Shown here piece by piece: positions 35,300 through 47,467 of a stretch of DNA of 64,000 bases. Both the position numbers and the translations under genes were made by a program. Source of the stretch: Harmonia axyridis (taxonomy: Eukaryota > Arthropoda > Insecta > Coleoptera > Coccinellidae); NCBI RefSeq assembly GCF_914767665.1, contig NC_059505.1, positions 38,375,506 to 38,439,505 of the forward strand, in the 5' to 3' direction. The notes below the pieces were generated by a model. The model saw only the letters and a list, made by a program, of their open reading frames with translations. It had not been told where the DNA came from and ran no database searches. Positions within the stretch are counted from its first letter, which is position 1, and each line of letters opens with the position of its first letter.

Positions 35300-36160
35300 T
35301 ATATACCTCATATTCGTAGACAGGTCTCAGTCAAGAAATCTTGGTAAAAATTGCATTTCTACCCGAACTTATTTCCAATTGTATCTTAACTCCCAGATAA
35401 TAGAACTGCCAGATTAAATCGCAAACCTTTATGGATTAATACCTTCCTTCAATCTGATGAAAGTGACAAGAAAATTTGTCGTTTGCAATGGAGTTCTTGT
35501 AATGTCTTCAACAAAAGTCTTATCGTTGATCCTTCAGAGAAAGTTATAGGTTTTAGTCTTCCTAAGGAAATTTGTTGTTTTTTAAATCTACTTAGGAATG
35601 GTTATGGTCGTTCCAAAAGTATGCTCTTCAAAAAGCATTCTATTGATAGCCCACTATGTGAGTGTGGTATAGAAGAAACAATTAACTACTTGGTGGATAC
35701 TTGTCCAATTTATAAATTTCATGGTGGTTTCCAAGCTATCCATTCAGTTTCAGGTTCTTTTTTAGAATGGGTCGCTAACTTCAAATTAATATAATGGAAA
35801 CTAACATTTAAGACTCCTTTCTGGTTCTTCTCTCTTTTGTTTTAGGATTTAATTATAAAATCGTCAACCGTCCGTGAAGAGAAAGGATGGAGAAGACTTT
35901 GTTCTGGATGAAGAGAAAGCCCTTCAATATAAATATGTTAGATTCTTCTGTAACCAAATACACAAACCAATCACTACACCTATACGGGGAGACAGAGTTT
36001 TTGCTGAGGTTTTTATCTGTACTCTTGTATCTACCATACGTTGAAATATATGATGCCCAGTTTAAATTTTCTCTGCTAGTACTGAGATTACATCTACACA
36101 TGCTTTGTTGTTTGTAGTTGATAATTTTTTGTATTGCTCTATCTCAAAAGAATATATACT
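35300..36160 (+). mobile_element. Jockey-like LINE 3' end, copy 2
   Basis: Same family as 24820-25930. The peptide WSSCNVFNKSLIVDPSEKV.. continues to SPLCECGIEETINYLVDTCP and stops at about 35790. The 3' UTR that follows is shared with copy 1. It is 5' truncated and lies 50 bp beyond the DD41D element. Confidence 0.78.
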
Positions 36161-36164
36161 GATT

Positions 36165-36615
36165 AGAAAACTAAAGTGATTCCTCAAGGCTTTATCAGCT
36201 ATAATCTCCCTTTAAGCAATAAGATGCCATCTTCCCAAACGAACCCTAATCACAGGAAAAATCTGCAATCGAAAACATGTCACCCTATTACAGTAACGGA
36301 CCCGTCCAATGAGAAAGTATACAAATATTTACAGAGTAAAGCAGGCGAACTGTATCGGAGCAAGGAATTTTCCCCAGTTCCACCATGCCAACGATGACTC
36401 AGTTTATCGCGATAGAAATATCAACTTTGCATCCTCCCTCTTCCTACGATCTGAGTGGAGATAGTTTGCAATGCCAATAAAGTTGATGAAATGCAGGATT
36501 TTCCCTTACATCGGTTTCTATCGTTATTGGGGCATTGCCTGCACAATGGAAATGTATGGAATATGGGGAAAAGGGTGTTGCTTTCAGTACATGTTGAGAC
36601 AAAAAAAAAGTTTAT
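36165..36615. other. Unassigned sequence
   Basis: Between a LINE end and a mariner; no recognisable feature. Confidence 0.35.
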
Positions 36616-36619
36616 AACA

Positions 36620-37895
36620 GGCCAATTGAAAAGTCTCCGGTCTACCATAGTAAAACACATTTTTTTGGAAAAATTCGATTTTATTATTCAACATAGTTGC
36701 CTTCAAGGGCGATACAGCGATTATAGGGATCTTCCAACTTTTCGATACCATTATTGTAGTACGATTTGTCTTTCGCTTCAAAATAGGCCTCAGTTTCGGC
36801 GATTACTTCTTCATTGGCGCTAATTTGTTTTCCAGCGTGTATTCTTTTGAGATCTGAGAACAGGAAAAAGTCGCTGGGGGCCAGACCTTGCAAATACGGT
36901 GGATGCAAAAGCAATTCAAAGCCCAATTCATGCAATTTTGCCATTGTTTTCATTGATTTGTGACACAGCGCATTGTCTTGATAGAACACCTTTGTTTTCT
37001 TCAAATGGGGCCGTTTTTAACGATTTCATCCTTTAAACGATCCAATAACGCTATGTAATGATCGCTGTTGATGGTCTTGCCCTTTTGGAGATATTCAATG
37101 AATATTATACCTTGCGCATCACTGATGCCATAACCTTGCCAGCTGACTGTTGTGTTTTTTCTCGCTTTGGATTCGGTTCATCGTGTGCAGTCTACTCAGC
37201 TGACTGTCGATTGGACTCCGGAGTGAAATGATGAAGCCATGTTTCATCCCTTGTCTGATATCGACGCAAAATTTCAGGTTTATTGCTCTTAAACAGCTTC
37301 AAACACTGCTTAGAATCATTAACACGTTGTTGCTTTCGATCGATTGTGAGCTCGCGCGGCACCTATTTTGCACACAGCTTTCTCATGTACAAAAAAAAAT
37401 TCGTAAATGATATGATGTACACGTTCAGATGATATCTTCACAATGTCTGCTATCTCGATCAACTTCACTTTACGGTCATTCAAACTTGTTTTTTGAACTT
37501 TCTGATTTTTTCGTCGGTAACAGCCTCTTTATGCGTCCACTGCGTTCGCCGTCTTCGGTGCTCATTTCACCAGGTTTAAACTTAGCATACCAATCAATGA
37601 TGGTTGATATTTGTGGTGCAGACGCCGGAAACTCTTCATCAAGTTAAGATTTTGCTTCAACTGTATTTTTTCCCATCAAAAAGCAGTAGTATATCAGCAC
37701 ACGAAATTCTTTTTTTCCTTTTTTTTCAAATAACAAAAGTCGCTTCACTCACAACGCAATATCTCACAAACTAATGGTCGCACTGCTGTCAAATTTTGAC
37801 ACATATCGTTCGAAGGTTGGTACTAACTAAAAATCATATGGATTTAATACTAGCATCTCTATATGTGCATCACACCGGGGACTTTTCAATCAAAC
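36620..37895 (-). mobile_element. irritans-type mariner, near full length, broken
   Basis: The ends GGCCAATTGAAAAGTCTCCG and ATTGAAAAGTCCCCGGTGTG (reverse of the right end) are inverted repeats. The minus-strand transposase contains STIIDWYAKFKPGEMSTEDG in the DNA-binding half. It then has FYQDNALCHKSMKTMAKLHE and LAPSDFFLFSDLKRIHAGK for the second and third Asp, and it ends NRCIALEGNYVE, the hallmark ending of the irritans (Himar-like) group. Stops and frameshifts in the N-terminal half (for example a TAA after VEAKS) inactivate it; only 36684-37004 is open. Confidence 0.9.
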
Positions 37896-37899
37896 TAAT

Positions 37900-38645
37900 A
37901 TAATAAGGAGTGTCGTAATTCTTAAAAACTCTTGAATTAAATTATATGTACTTCACAGATGAGGATCGCAATATGGTTGATTCCCAACCTAACTTTGAGG
38001 TTAAGTTAGGTTAGGAAAATAGAACGTTTCGAAGAATTGCGAATTCACTTAAATTTAAATATTTCTGAGGGATTCAAGTGTAAAGTCGACTTCTTACATT
38101 TTTGCCTTTCTCCTGGCATATCCAGCAACTGGCTAAGGCGTGGGATTTGCAAGAAGACTCAAATCCCATATCTTCCTCGAACGTCTGATCTGTCCCATCT
38201 CATATCCGTAGAATTCTAGGTATCCATAGCGATATGAAATAAGTCCTGGTCGAACATCGAGTCGACCACGTGAAATTTATATATCTACCCTCGTCATGAG
38301 GTAATAATTTATGTGTTCCATCCTATATTTCATCCCTGGGGAACTCTGGCTGTACACCGTTATGCAAATGGCTTGTAGCGAAATTAATAAAGGAATGATA
38401 CGTTTTCTGCCAAAGTTTTTCGATCGTATGGTAATTCCCTACGTTGTTAAGGAGAATATAATGGTCGTTTTGTGGATTTTTGATGGGGTTCCGTTTAGCG
38501 CAGCTACAAGAACATGAGACAGGAAAGTAAATTGGATTTTTTCGTTTGTATTTGTGGATTCGGTGAATTGAAACGGTTGGTAATCGGGATTTAACAACTG
38601 TCTGATGAATTTCTCCGAATCCACTTATTTGAGAAATTTTGACAA
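37900..38645. other. Unassigned intronic sequence
   Basis: AT-rich; includes AGGTTAAGTTAGGTTAGG near 38001. Frames up to 109 codons resemble nothing. Confidence 0.4.
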
Positions 38646-38649
38646 AAAA

Positions 38650-39509
38650 CAAAGGCTAGGGCGTAGATTTTTTTTTCTTAGAGGGGGGTAATCGAAAAAA
38701 AGTGTTTGACGGCATTGTTTACTCATATCTATAATATGGGAAAAATAGGTTTGATAACGAAGTTTAAACCAAATTACTCGAAATATTTTTTTTTATAATC
38801 AATTCGATTGTTCTTATCTTATACTGGGTGTTCCTGAATTGAAGTTACGAAGGAAAATGAGAGATTCCTTAGATAGTTTTAAGAATGAAATGGCCCATAA
38901 ACATGAGCCCGCAAACGCTTTGTCTTCGAGATACTGGCTTTTTCTTGTACTCCAATTTTTTTGTGATGCTTAACAAGTTTATCGAATCTTTATTAATCTT
39001 CTCTACATAGTTGTTAAATAAGTATCAGAACTTTCAATTGATCACAGGTACCTAACTGGATTTTTATAATAATTTCGATTTTCCTGAGAATTACTATAGA
39101 GAGCTGCTTGAATTTGTTTTTCGAAATCGATTGCAGATTTGACAAAACTACAACAAACCAAAAAGCGTAGTACTGAACCAGAGTTTCTTTTTAATTTTTT
39201 CTAAACTACCAGTGGTTCAAAAAATAATTCTAGAGGAAAGAAGCGGGGACCCTTCCAGAAAAAATTCACCCTGTAGATTTGCATTCAAAATAAGAATATC
39301 ACATGATGAAAACTTCAGATTGGAATATCTATGCCAATTCCAGTTGAATATCTTTTGAAGGGAAGGTGCTATGAGAAAAAAACTTGACTTTTAACACCTG
39401 TATCTCAAAAACAAAGTGTTTACGGGTTCTTGTTTTGGGACTTTTTTCTTGAAATGATTCAAGAAATCTGTCATTTTCATTTGTACCTCCAATTTAGGAA
39501 CACCCTGTG
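38650..39509 (-). repeat. Repeat Z, copy 4, with 170 bp of shared flank
   Basis: 38822-39509 is a complete repeat Z in reverse, from ACTGGGTGTTCCTGAATTG to TCCAATTTAGGAACACCCTG. The 170 bp on its left (38650-38820) also match the 170 bp next to copy 1 (19520-19690), so these two copies share a larger unit. Confidence 0.75.
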
Positions 39510-39514
39510 AATAT

Positions 39515-42405
39515 AGTCAATTCAAAACTGATGTTTTCACAAATATATTGCAATTTGAATGAAACACAATAAATTGTACAACACAGCCCAGATAATTTTT
39601 CGATGCGAATTACTCAGTTCAGTTCTTCGATAACTAAATATTGAAATTTTGTGACGAGGATGATACAAAAAACCGAAAACAACGGGTAGGTGTATACCGA
39701 TGACGAATGCAAAAAACACAGATGGCAAATAAGGGGCGATGCCGAGAAAGCGGATCCATAAAGGAAAATAATAAATCTCGGACCAAGACGAGCTCGTAGT
39801 GCAATAAAAGTACTCATCTTGAAAGCGGTAACACACTCATGAACCGTAAAGGGGACCGATTTTTTTTTGACGTGTCGATTTCAAAGGAAAGTAAAATTAT
39901 AATTATTGGTTCATTTATGGAGAAATTTGCATTCTTCGTCTTTGCGAGAATTCTGACATTTTATATTTTGAAAATCTTGAGAGGGGTAATTACCCCCCAT
40001 TTCTACGACCTTGAACAAAGGAAACAGAATATAAAATACGGATTAGATATTAGCAACTACATATTGATTAAAAAGTCTAGGTCATAAATTTATGGAGTGA
40101 TAGTTCCATTCAAAATAAGTTCTTCCTTTAAAATATTTTCGGATAAACAGGCTGTCCAACTCATTTTTTTGTTCATTTTTTGTTTTATGGATTCTAAACG
40201 AGAATTTTTGAGGATATTGTGATTTGAGGATTTCCAATATTTTTCGTTTTGGTTGAGTTCCTACAATGCCTCAGTGGCGTTCTTCTCGGTGGTATTATGT
40301 CGCCCCTAACCTCTTCACCAATCACATGGTTATCTCGACTTTTCCCCAAAAAAGAGTACCCTACTTGAAAACCGCTAGAACGTTTTCGAGAAAAATGACT
40401 TCAATATTATCGAGACACCAATATTCGGCTCAAAGTAATCAATACTTATACTTCGATCTCTTTTTTTTACGACAATAGTTTTTTTGTGGAGAAAAGTCGG
40501 AAAAACAGGAAATGACTCTGATTCATTGGCGTAGAGTTAAGAGGCGACTAGAGATACAAAAAGCACCGGGGCTTTGCAACAAAAACATGAAAATATTGGA
40601 AATGCTTTCATGAAGGAACAACATCCACAGCTCTGATGCAGGTACATGCTTCGAAAATATCTTCCAACTAAATCACAAAAAACTGTAGTACAATAACTCT
40701 CTATGTGCAAAAAGTGATGCATTGCATTTTGATGCATCAATTATATTTTAATTAATTCAACCATTATAAAATCCATTACTCTAAATCTAACGAATGATCT
40801 GCAAGTCCTTAAAATGCAAGTAAAATACAATATTCATGTTGGGAATAAGTTAAAATTTGATCCTGAGTCGGAGTCTGGAATCTTAAAAAATGCCTTAACC
40901 AGATTCTCTGAAAGCTCCAACTGTTGCTCACTTAATTGCCAAATATTTCCCGGAAGTGATTTTCCACTTCCAGACAGTTTCCCAAGGAAGATAATGAAAG
41001 ATAATAGGTGGAAAACTCAAATGCCTTTTCAATCTGAAGCTGAAGCCTTTCAGAGGTCTGACAAACTGGAAGGAGTGGCTTTATAGGTGATTTCTCTCTC
41101 AACGAATCTAGACAGATTAAACACAAAGACTTTCCCTTTTCGTAGGCTCTGTAGAGAAGCAAGCAGTGGCGCCTCGTCAAACAAAAGATGGGTGACTTGC
41201 AATTACGACAACTAATTGTTCTCAAACTACTACATAGGCGTACAACTTTACTTAAGCCGTTTTTTTCCGAAATTCGGAGCCTTATTGTTAAAAACTGGTT
41301 ATACATTTATGATTAGAAAAAAAATATAAGAGACTAGACAGGAATGACTGTCCAAACGTTGGTTCACACCGCCTAAAATTATAAGTTGTCACCAATTTCA
41401 CTAAGAGAGAGGTACTAAAAGAAGAAGATTCAATCCATACTTAGAATGATGTGGAGAAAGAGTATACATTTAAATACAGAAAGAAAAAACCCAAGTCTGG
41501 AGACTATTAGACACAAACTCTATTAAAATAATAACAACAGAAAGAAATATAAACGAATTAAAAAACACCAAGAAAAGAAGTCAGGAAGAACAGTAGTTGA
41601 TTTTCGTGAGGTATAGAAAAAGGACAGAAATTTTGATTAACCTAAACTACATCTTCAATCCAAATCAGAAACATTTCAACAATACAACAAGTAAAAAATT
41701 TGCTTATCATTCACCAAATAGAATTTGATCAAATGGAAAAAAAACTGCGATTGTACTTTAATAGCAACAACAGATGGAAGCCGATCAAATTCCACAGAGT
41801 TATTGATGCTTCTGTGGTAAATAACAGTGGATTTATATTTTCAATTCCATTTCACCACTTGAAGCTCAATCATTCAATTGTTTCCGGTTGAATACATTTT
41901 CCTGTGATTGAATTCATATTGGGAAAACAGTGAAAATGTTATGCAAGAATTTATTATCTAGTGTTTTGAAGTAATCGAATTCCAATAGTTAATTGATTTT
42001 ATAGTGTTTTCAAACAATTATTCAACTTTTCTTTTTTTGCGATATCATTCCATGAATTTTAGGCATGCACACAATCTACAATATTGGACGACCAGTACTG
42101 TCATATTATAGTTACAATCCCAACAACCTACTTCATTACTTTATTTTATTTCATAGCGAAATTATGGGTTAATTTTCACCACTGAAATTCCCTCTTGGTA
42201 TTATACATTAATTTTGTTTCGGTTGATGTATCTGCTTTAAAGTCTGATTATGTAATTTGAAGCCTTTGAAATTCATATAGAGAGACTGTTTTTTTTTTGC
42301 GATGGAAACTGAACTCAATATCTCGGAAACCGTTGATTTTCGGTTATCAATGAATATGGCTCGATCGACACCAAATGAGTAATACCAACATCTCCTTCAA
42401 TTCGT
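39515..42405. other. Unassigned intronic sequence
   Basis: No gene, RNA or repeat was recognised. Frames of 90-124 codons occur (39537-39836 minus, 40814-41086 plus, 40932-41306 minus) but none shows a domain or plausible codon pattern. Confidence 0.4.
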
Positions 42406-42512
42406 GTCTAATTTTGAAACACCCAGTATATTTTTTTTCATTTCCCTTCAAAAATATATGTATTTTTAGTTCAACTCCCCCATCCTGTATAATACACATG
42501 CCAAACCTCTGA

Positions 42513-43019
42513 GTAATAAACATAGATAGAGAGAGCATATGTCATTTTCAGTAAGCAAATTTTCGCCCAAACATGAACTATCCAATTTGACATGAAACGC
42601 GCGGAAATTAAAAGATATCAGTGATAAGATATTTCACTCAATTCGCGAGTTTCTCCACAAAGAACGCACTTCTTTTGTCTCAGGTTAATCAACGTTTCAT
42701 AAAAAAAAAATATTGAAATAAATAATTAAATATATTGAAATAAATACCTAAATATATCAGAAATTCAGAAAACAAACGACGTGAAACCGATGACACTAGG
42801 AGAGCAAAATTTGCCAAACCTTGGATTTCAGCAGGTAGATACAGAAAATAATAAATATTCTGCTTATTATAAATTCGACAATTAGGAAAAATATCGGATT
42901 TCAAAACGATATAGTAAAATTGTGGATTTGAAAATATATCTCAATCCGACAACGTAATCTAACCATTTTGGGGACATGTAAAAATTGCGTATACTCCCTC
43001 TACCTATATTCATTACTCT
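42513..43019 (-). mobile_element. AGAGTAAT-type TIR element, copy 2
   Basis: Inverted ends AGTAATAAACATAGATAGAG at the left and CTCTACCTATATTCATTACT at the right. The internal sequence equals the reverse of the complete copy at 59286-59863 (GACAACGTAATCTAACCA, GTGAAACCGATGACA region). It is inserted in the duplicated segment. ATGCCAAAC before it and ATGCACCAAAC after it may be a diverged target-site duplication. Confidence 0.8.
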
Positions 43020-43113
43020 ATGCACCAAACAAACTACCCCAAATTCAAACAGATCCATCAAACTGAAACCCATTTATAAATACCTAAAGGTCAGAAGCCA
43101 CCTCCTGAGTCAC

Positions 43114-43162
43114 CTGACCACAAATCTCCCATCGCGATGGCCACCACCATCAATATCAACAT
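43114..43162 (-). pseudogene. Duplicate of the Ret signal-peptide exon
   Basis: 49 bp encoding MLILMVVVAIAMGDLWS, one residue different from the exon at 43701-43749 (Ile for Val at residue 10). The donor reads GTGACT instead of GTGAGT, and homology ends just upstream of the ATG, so it has no promoter of its own. It could be a dead copy or, if transcribed from the upstream promoter, a skipped or alternative exon. Confidence 0.6.
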
Positions 43163-43700
43163 GTTGTTAATTTTCGTTAGAAAGCCACTAGTTTCTATCG
43201 AAAACTTATTTAGGAAATTAAGAAGGAATTTGGCAAGTTTTTGATTTATTTCGTTATACATAAATTTTGGAATTCGAAAGTTGTAGGCAAATTTTTAATT
43301 GGAATAAACTTTTCTTGTCTTCATATACCAACTTTCGAATCATACAAATTCTTATTCAACTTCTAATTAAGCATGATTTTGCTTTTTTCATACATATTAT
43401 ATCCTTCTTCGCGGAAAATAATACAAAATTCAAATCAAACTTGATCAATGTAAAAAAAATTGACGAAAAATGAAGTAAGGTGAGACATTTTTAAAAAAAA
43501 TACAAGAACTCAAATATCTTTCGAAACACCCTGTGTATATGTTTCTATTTTCCTTCAAAAATATATCTATGTATTTCTATTTCACATTCTCTATCCTGTA
43601 TAATATACACGCCAATAAAACCACCTCAAATTCAACCTGATCCATCAAAACGAAACCCATCTATAAATACCTAAAGGTCAGAACCCACCCCCCGACTCAC

Positions 43701-43749
43701 CTGACCACAAATCTCCCATCGCGACGGCCACCACCATCAATATCAACAT
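43701..43749 (-). CDS. Ret: Probable Ret exon 1 (signal peptide)
   Basis: The minus-strand ATG at 43749 opens MLILMVVVAVAMGDLWS, a compact hydrophobic signal-peptide-like sequence. After 16 codons and one base (G) it meets a consensus donor, TCAG|GTGAGT. The exon at 9962-10177 begins with TG and then DGLYF, so joining gives GTG (Val) and ..DLWS-V-DGLYFTM. That places the mature Ret N-terminus right after a signal sequence, as in RET. Upstream sequence (43760-44000) is CpG-rich, fitting a promoter. The link spans about 33.5 kb and rests on phase, content and orientation only. An unrelated gene's first exon is the main alternative. Confidence 0.55.
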
Positions 43750-43759
43750 GTTGCCGAAA

Positions 43760-44000
43760 AAAACTGAACCGCGTCCAATTAAAGTGTCTACGAAACAACA
43801 GCACAAGCCAGAATCGCCTGACTTATAAATCTACCCGATGTGATACGCGAAAATTCCGACGCCCGCGTTCCGACGCTCGGCTATCCCGCGACGCTGACAC
43901 ACGGCAGGACCTTCGGAGGACAAATGAGAGCCCCAACGCCAACGCGACGCTTCTAAACGCCCCCTGATGGATACAGTTGCGTGATAACGACGCCGAAGAG
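43760..44000 (-). promoter_or_regulatory. CpG-rich candidate promoter upstream of the signal exon
   Basis: 43840-43970 is dense in CG dinucleotides in an otherwise AT-rich window. On the minus strand a TATA-like GATTTATAAG lies at about 43828-43837, roughly 80 bp upstream of the ATG, and a TTCAGTT initiator-like motif lies between them. Which motif, if any, sets the start site is unknown. Confidence 0.35.
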
Positions 44001-44149
44001 TTATCGACGGTGCTACGCTGTTTGGCGCAAAAGACTAATGCGGTTTTATCTGCAAAAAAGGGGGGCATGCACGTGGGACACCGCGTATACCGACAGTCGG
44101 AGATTCCGTAAAAAGAAGAGTATGGCAAAATATTTCTATTATCCTAAAA

Positions 44150-46165
44150 ATTACAGACTTGGCACTTAAGAATTTGTTCCAGATATTTCCAAGAACCAAG
44201 GCTGATGAAGAAGAAGAAGATTTCCAAGAACCAAATGTCATTTAGACAATAGGGATGTTGCGTCATATAATAAAATCAAATGAATTTAGGTTTTCCACAT
44301 TAAAGGCAGTTTTTAAAATATTAAAACAGCATTTTCATTATATGATTTCTTGAATTCAATTTGATAAAATTGATTTAAATTGTGTTAATTCTTATCGACT
44401 AGCTCGTGACTGCGAACGCCAATCAGGGCAATTTGACGTCATAGCACTGAAACGTTTGGAACATTGACAAACTAATCTCATCTAGAACTAGTTTATCTAT
44501 GGTTTAGAACGTCAGATGATATAATAACCGACTTGACTGTCAATATCAGCTGATATCAGTTACGTTCGACAAACCGTTAGCACGTGGTGATCATAGATGA
44601 ACTAGTTAGTTTGTCTATGGTGGTTACTCTTTTATGCAGTGACGTCACCATAATACCGTGACAGAATGGAGCGTTTCAGCGGGAATTCTGAAAACTTTTC
44701 TTATTTTCGTATTTTTTATTGGTATTTTTCCATGAAAATATTTTTTTTCGTGTTTATATGGGGCTTATCTACAAATTAAAAGCAATTTCAAAATATAGGC
44801 AACATCCTTATGGGCTAGATGACAGATTTTGAAAACCCCTCTGCAATGTAGAAAAAACCGTCATTTCGACAATAAACTCAAATTTTAAGATGGTAAACCA
44901 CCAAGAGACATTCTCGTAATCTGTCAATATTTGCCCAGATGTGGAGGGGGTACAAAATAATATACGGTGTTGCCAGAACAGTTGTATCAGTAGAGGTTAT
45001 GAATATTACAATAGTTCCAACTTTCCACGAAATGTTGTACTTTACAAGTCTTTTCTTACATTTCACCAAATAAGAGTCTTACCCCTTTTGTAATGATTTT
45101 TAGTAGGATTTCTTCAACGAATAATTTTAAAATAATTCAGTGCTTTGTAAGCAGGGCTGGCGTTAAGGGTGACATAGTGAAGCGAGTGTTTCAGGTGCAT
45201 CTTTTCGAGGGGCGGCAATTTAGCCCAGTTTGTGGCCTCCCATTCGTCTTGATTTTTAAAAACGACATGAGGTTGGTCCGCTTTGCTGTGTTTATCAACA
45301 TTCCTCGCAATAAAAATCTCCAAACCGTCTTTACTAAGCCGCCTGTTCAATAAATAACACATGGTAACCCAACCAATATAAGCAGCATTGCCTATTACCC
45401 TAATTGAATGAGGGATGGAATGTATTTCACAAAGACGAAAAACAACACTTTGAATTACATGGAAGTTGTTTACACATTCAACATATGGAAAATTCCTACG
45501 ATTCTGAAATCAAAACTAGTTAGTGATAAATGCTAAATGTTTTTAGCGGAAAATATGTTTTTAATCCCATTTATTTTTCGAAGCTTTGCACGCCTTACCG
45601 CCCTTTGTATCTTGTGATGTGATAGGTTTTTTCAAAATCTTCAAAAATTATTCGTTTCTGAGTTCTAGGGGTAGATCAAATATTTTTTGGGACAAACTGT
45701 ATATTGAACAAACAAAAGCATCTGAACCATTTTGGGGACAATAATAAAACTTTTGAAGTTATAGCAGTTCTTCCAGATAAAATAAATTGCAATATGTATA
45801 GATGGCAAATGTGTTAGGACTTGAAAGTATCAACAATTTCGATAGAACTTCAGGATTGCATCCCACAATGTTTCCGTTCTCTTTGTTTATTGAACAATCG
45901 TGCAGTGAATGAAACGGCAGGGTATTCATTCCAATTGAGACCTCGAAATGTTGGGTAAGTTCCAATTTTATTCCCAAACTTGTCCTTCCAAACTTCGAAA
46001 GATCAAAAAAGTGTGGGGATTATAGATAGAGAATGAAAGGTATCAATTTCTAAAACGAGCGATTCTACAGTGAATTTAAATTGATAAACCACAATCTTCA
46101 ATGACTTCCTGAAAGTAGTAGCACTAACTTTAGAGAGAACAGTAGTTTCTGGTGTTTTAAAAAAC
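44150..46165. other. Unassigned; small repeat traces
   Basis: 44470-44640 contains two inverted versions of AACTAGTTNGTNTATCTATGG-like sequence around a spacer, possibly a small MITE. 45150-45230 (AGGGCTGGCGTTAAGGGTGA) looks like the end of a DNA transposon. No host exon was seen. Confidence 0.35.
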
Positions 46166-46170
46166 ATAAG

Positions 46171-47054
46171 GGGTGTTTTTTTTAGATCCATAGACCTTTA
46201 AATTGCAATAAAACAACGACGGATTATTCGATTGACATGAATTTCATTTATCCGCAAGATAATCTTGTGGCATTACATTTTAAATATGATTTCTGGCATA
46301 TGACCGCCACGGCTGGCTCGGATGTAGTCCAATTTGGACGTCCAATTTTCGATTACTTTTTCCAACATTTGTGGCCGTATATCGGCAATAACATGGCGAA
46401 TGTTGTCTCCCAAATGGTCAAGGGTTTGTGGCTTATCCGCATAGACCAATAACTTTACATAGCCCCACAGAAAGTAGTCAAGCGATGTTGAATCACAAGA
46501 TCTTGGAGGCCAATTCACAGGTCCAAAACGTGAAATTAGGCGGTCACCAAACGTGTCTTTCAATAAATCGATTGTGGCACGAGCTGTGTGACATGTTGCG
46601 CCGTCTTGTTGGAACCACAGCTCCTGGACATCATGGTTGTTCAATTCAGGAATGAAAAAGTTAGTAATCATGGCTCTATACCGATCACCATTGACTGTAA
46701 CGTTCTGGCCATCATCGTTTTTGAAGAAGTACGGACCAATGATTCCACCAGCACATAAAGCGCTCCAAACAGTCAGTTTTTCTGGATGTAACGGTGTTTC
46801 AACATACACTTGAGGATTAGCTTCACTCCAAATGCGGCAGTTTTGTTTGTTGACGTAGTGCGTGATACTTATTCCGCACAGAACCATTATTTTCTAAATA
46901 AAATTGCACTATTTGCAAGCGTTGTTCAGGCGTGAGTCTATTCGTGATGAATTGCCAAACCAAACTGAGAATAAATCACTTGACAGCTGTTAAATCGGTC
47001 GCCATCTTGAACAGTAATGCCAATTTAAAGTTACATTTCTCGAAAAAAACACCC
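46171..47054 (-). mobile_element. DD41D transposon copy 2, internally deleted
   Basis: It has terminal repeats GGGTGTTTTTTTTAG at the left and AAAAAAACACCC at the right. The minus strand is open from 46887 to 46273. It contains KQNCRIWSEANPQVYVETPL, WFQQDGATCHTA and a third-Asp block in which CDLTPLDYF has become CDSTSLDYF. The N-terminal MNRLTPEQ.. segment survives near 46930, but the DNA-binding half is missing. The join falls at TACGTC, which occurs at both ends of the lost segment in the sister copies. It cannot make a complete transposase. Confidence 0.88.
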
Positions 47055-47467
47055 GTTATATAGGTTATTTTCTGCGAAAAAAAGTTTCTACGGGACCCTC
47101 TGCCTATGAGTCGTCCTGCACGCACTGTGTTGATTTCCCAACCTTATTTGACAGATGAAATCACCCCCAACAGACCAAGCTTCCCTAAGGAATTTTTTCC
47201 GAGGGTCACTGGGTCATTACAACAATACAACCTGTGATGACTTGAACGCCTACCCCCATTATGTATCGTTGCAATATTTTGGTGCAAATATTTGCCGGTG
47301 TACCTCTGTCAACAAGTCTTCATTAGCTGCAACGCCCTTTTATCAGTCTAGCATCTATCGAAGTCCCAATTCGAATTAACTGTCGACGTATAGAGGGTCA
47401 TAAAGACAGGGCCGCAATCAGGGAACAGAATCTAGATGAGAATTGAAAATTATTTCTTGAATATAAC
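47055..47467. other. Unique spacer between two inverted DD41D copies
   Basis: 412 bp with mixed composition. It is flanked by GTTATAT on the left and ATATAAC on the right, next to the two transposon ends. No gene was recognised. Confidence 0.45.

Larger units (their letters stand above)
42408..43166 (-). repeat. Duplicated segment, copy carrying a second Ret signal exon
   Basis: 42408-42512 plus 43020-43166 match 43515-43756 almost continuously (CCTTCAAAAATATAT, TATAAATACCTAAAGGTCAG, CACCTGACCACAAATCTCCC). The two parts are separated here by a TIR element. Homology ends only about 6 bp upstream of the ATG, so this copy lacks the promoter side. Confidence 0.8.

Noticed and set aside
39537..41306. 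Several frames of 90-124 codons
   Set aside because: They overlap on opposite strands, lack domains or splice context, and have the composition of AT-rich non-coding DNA.
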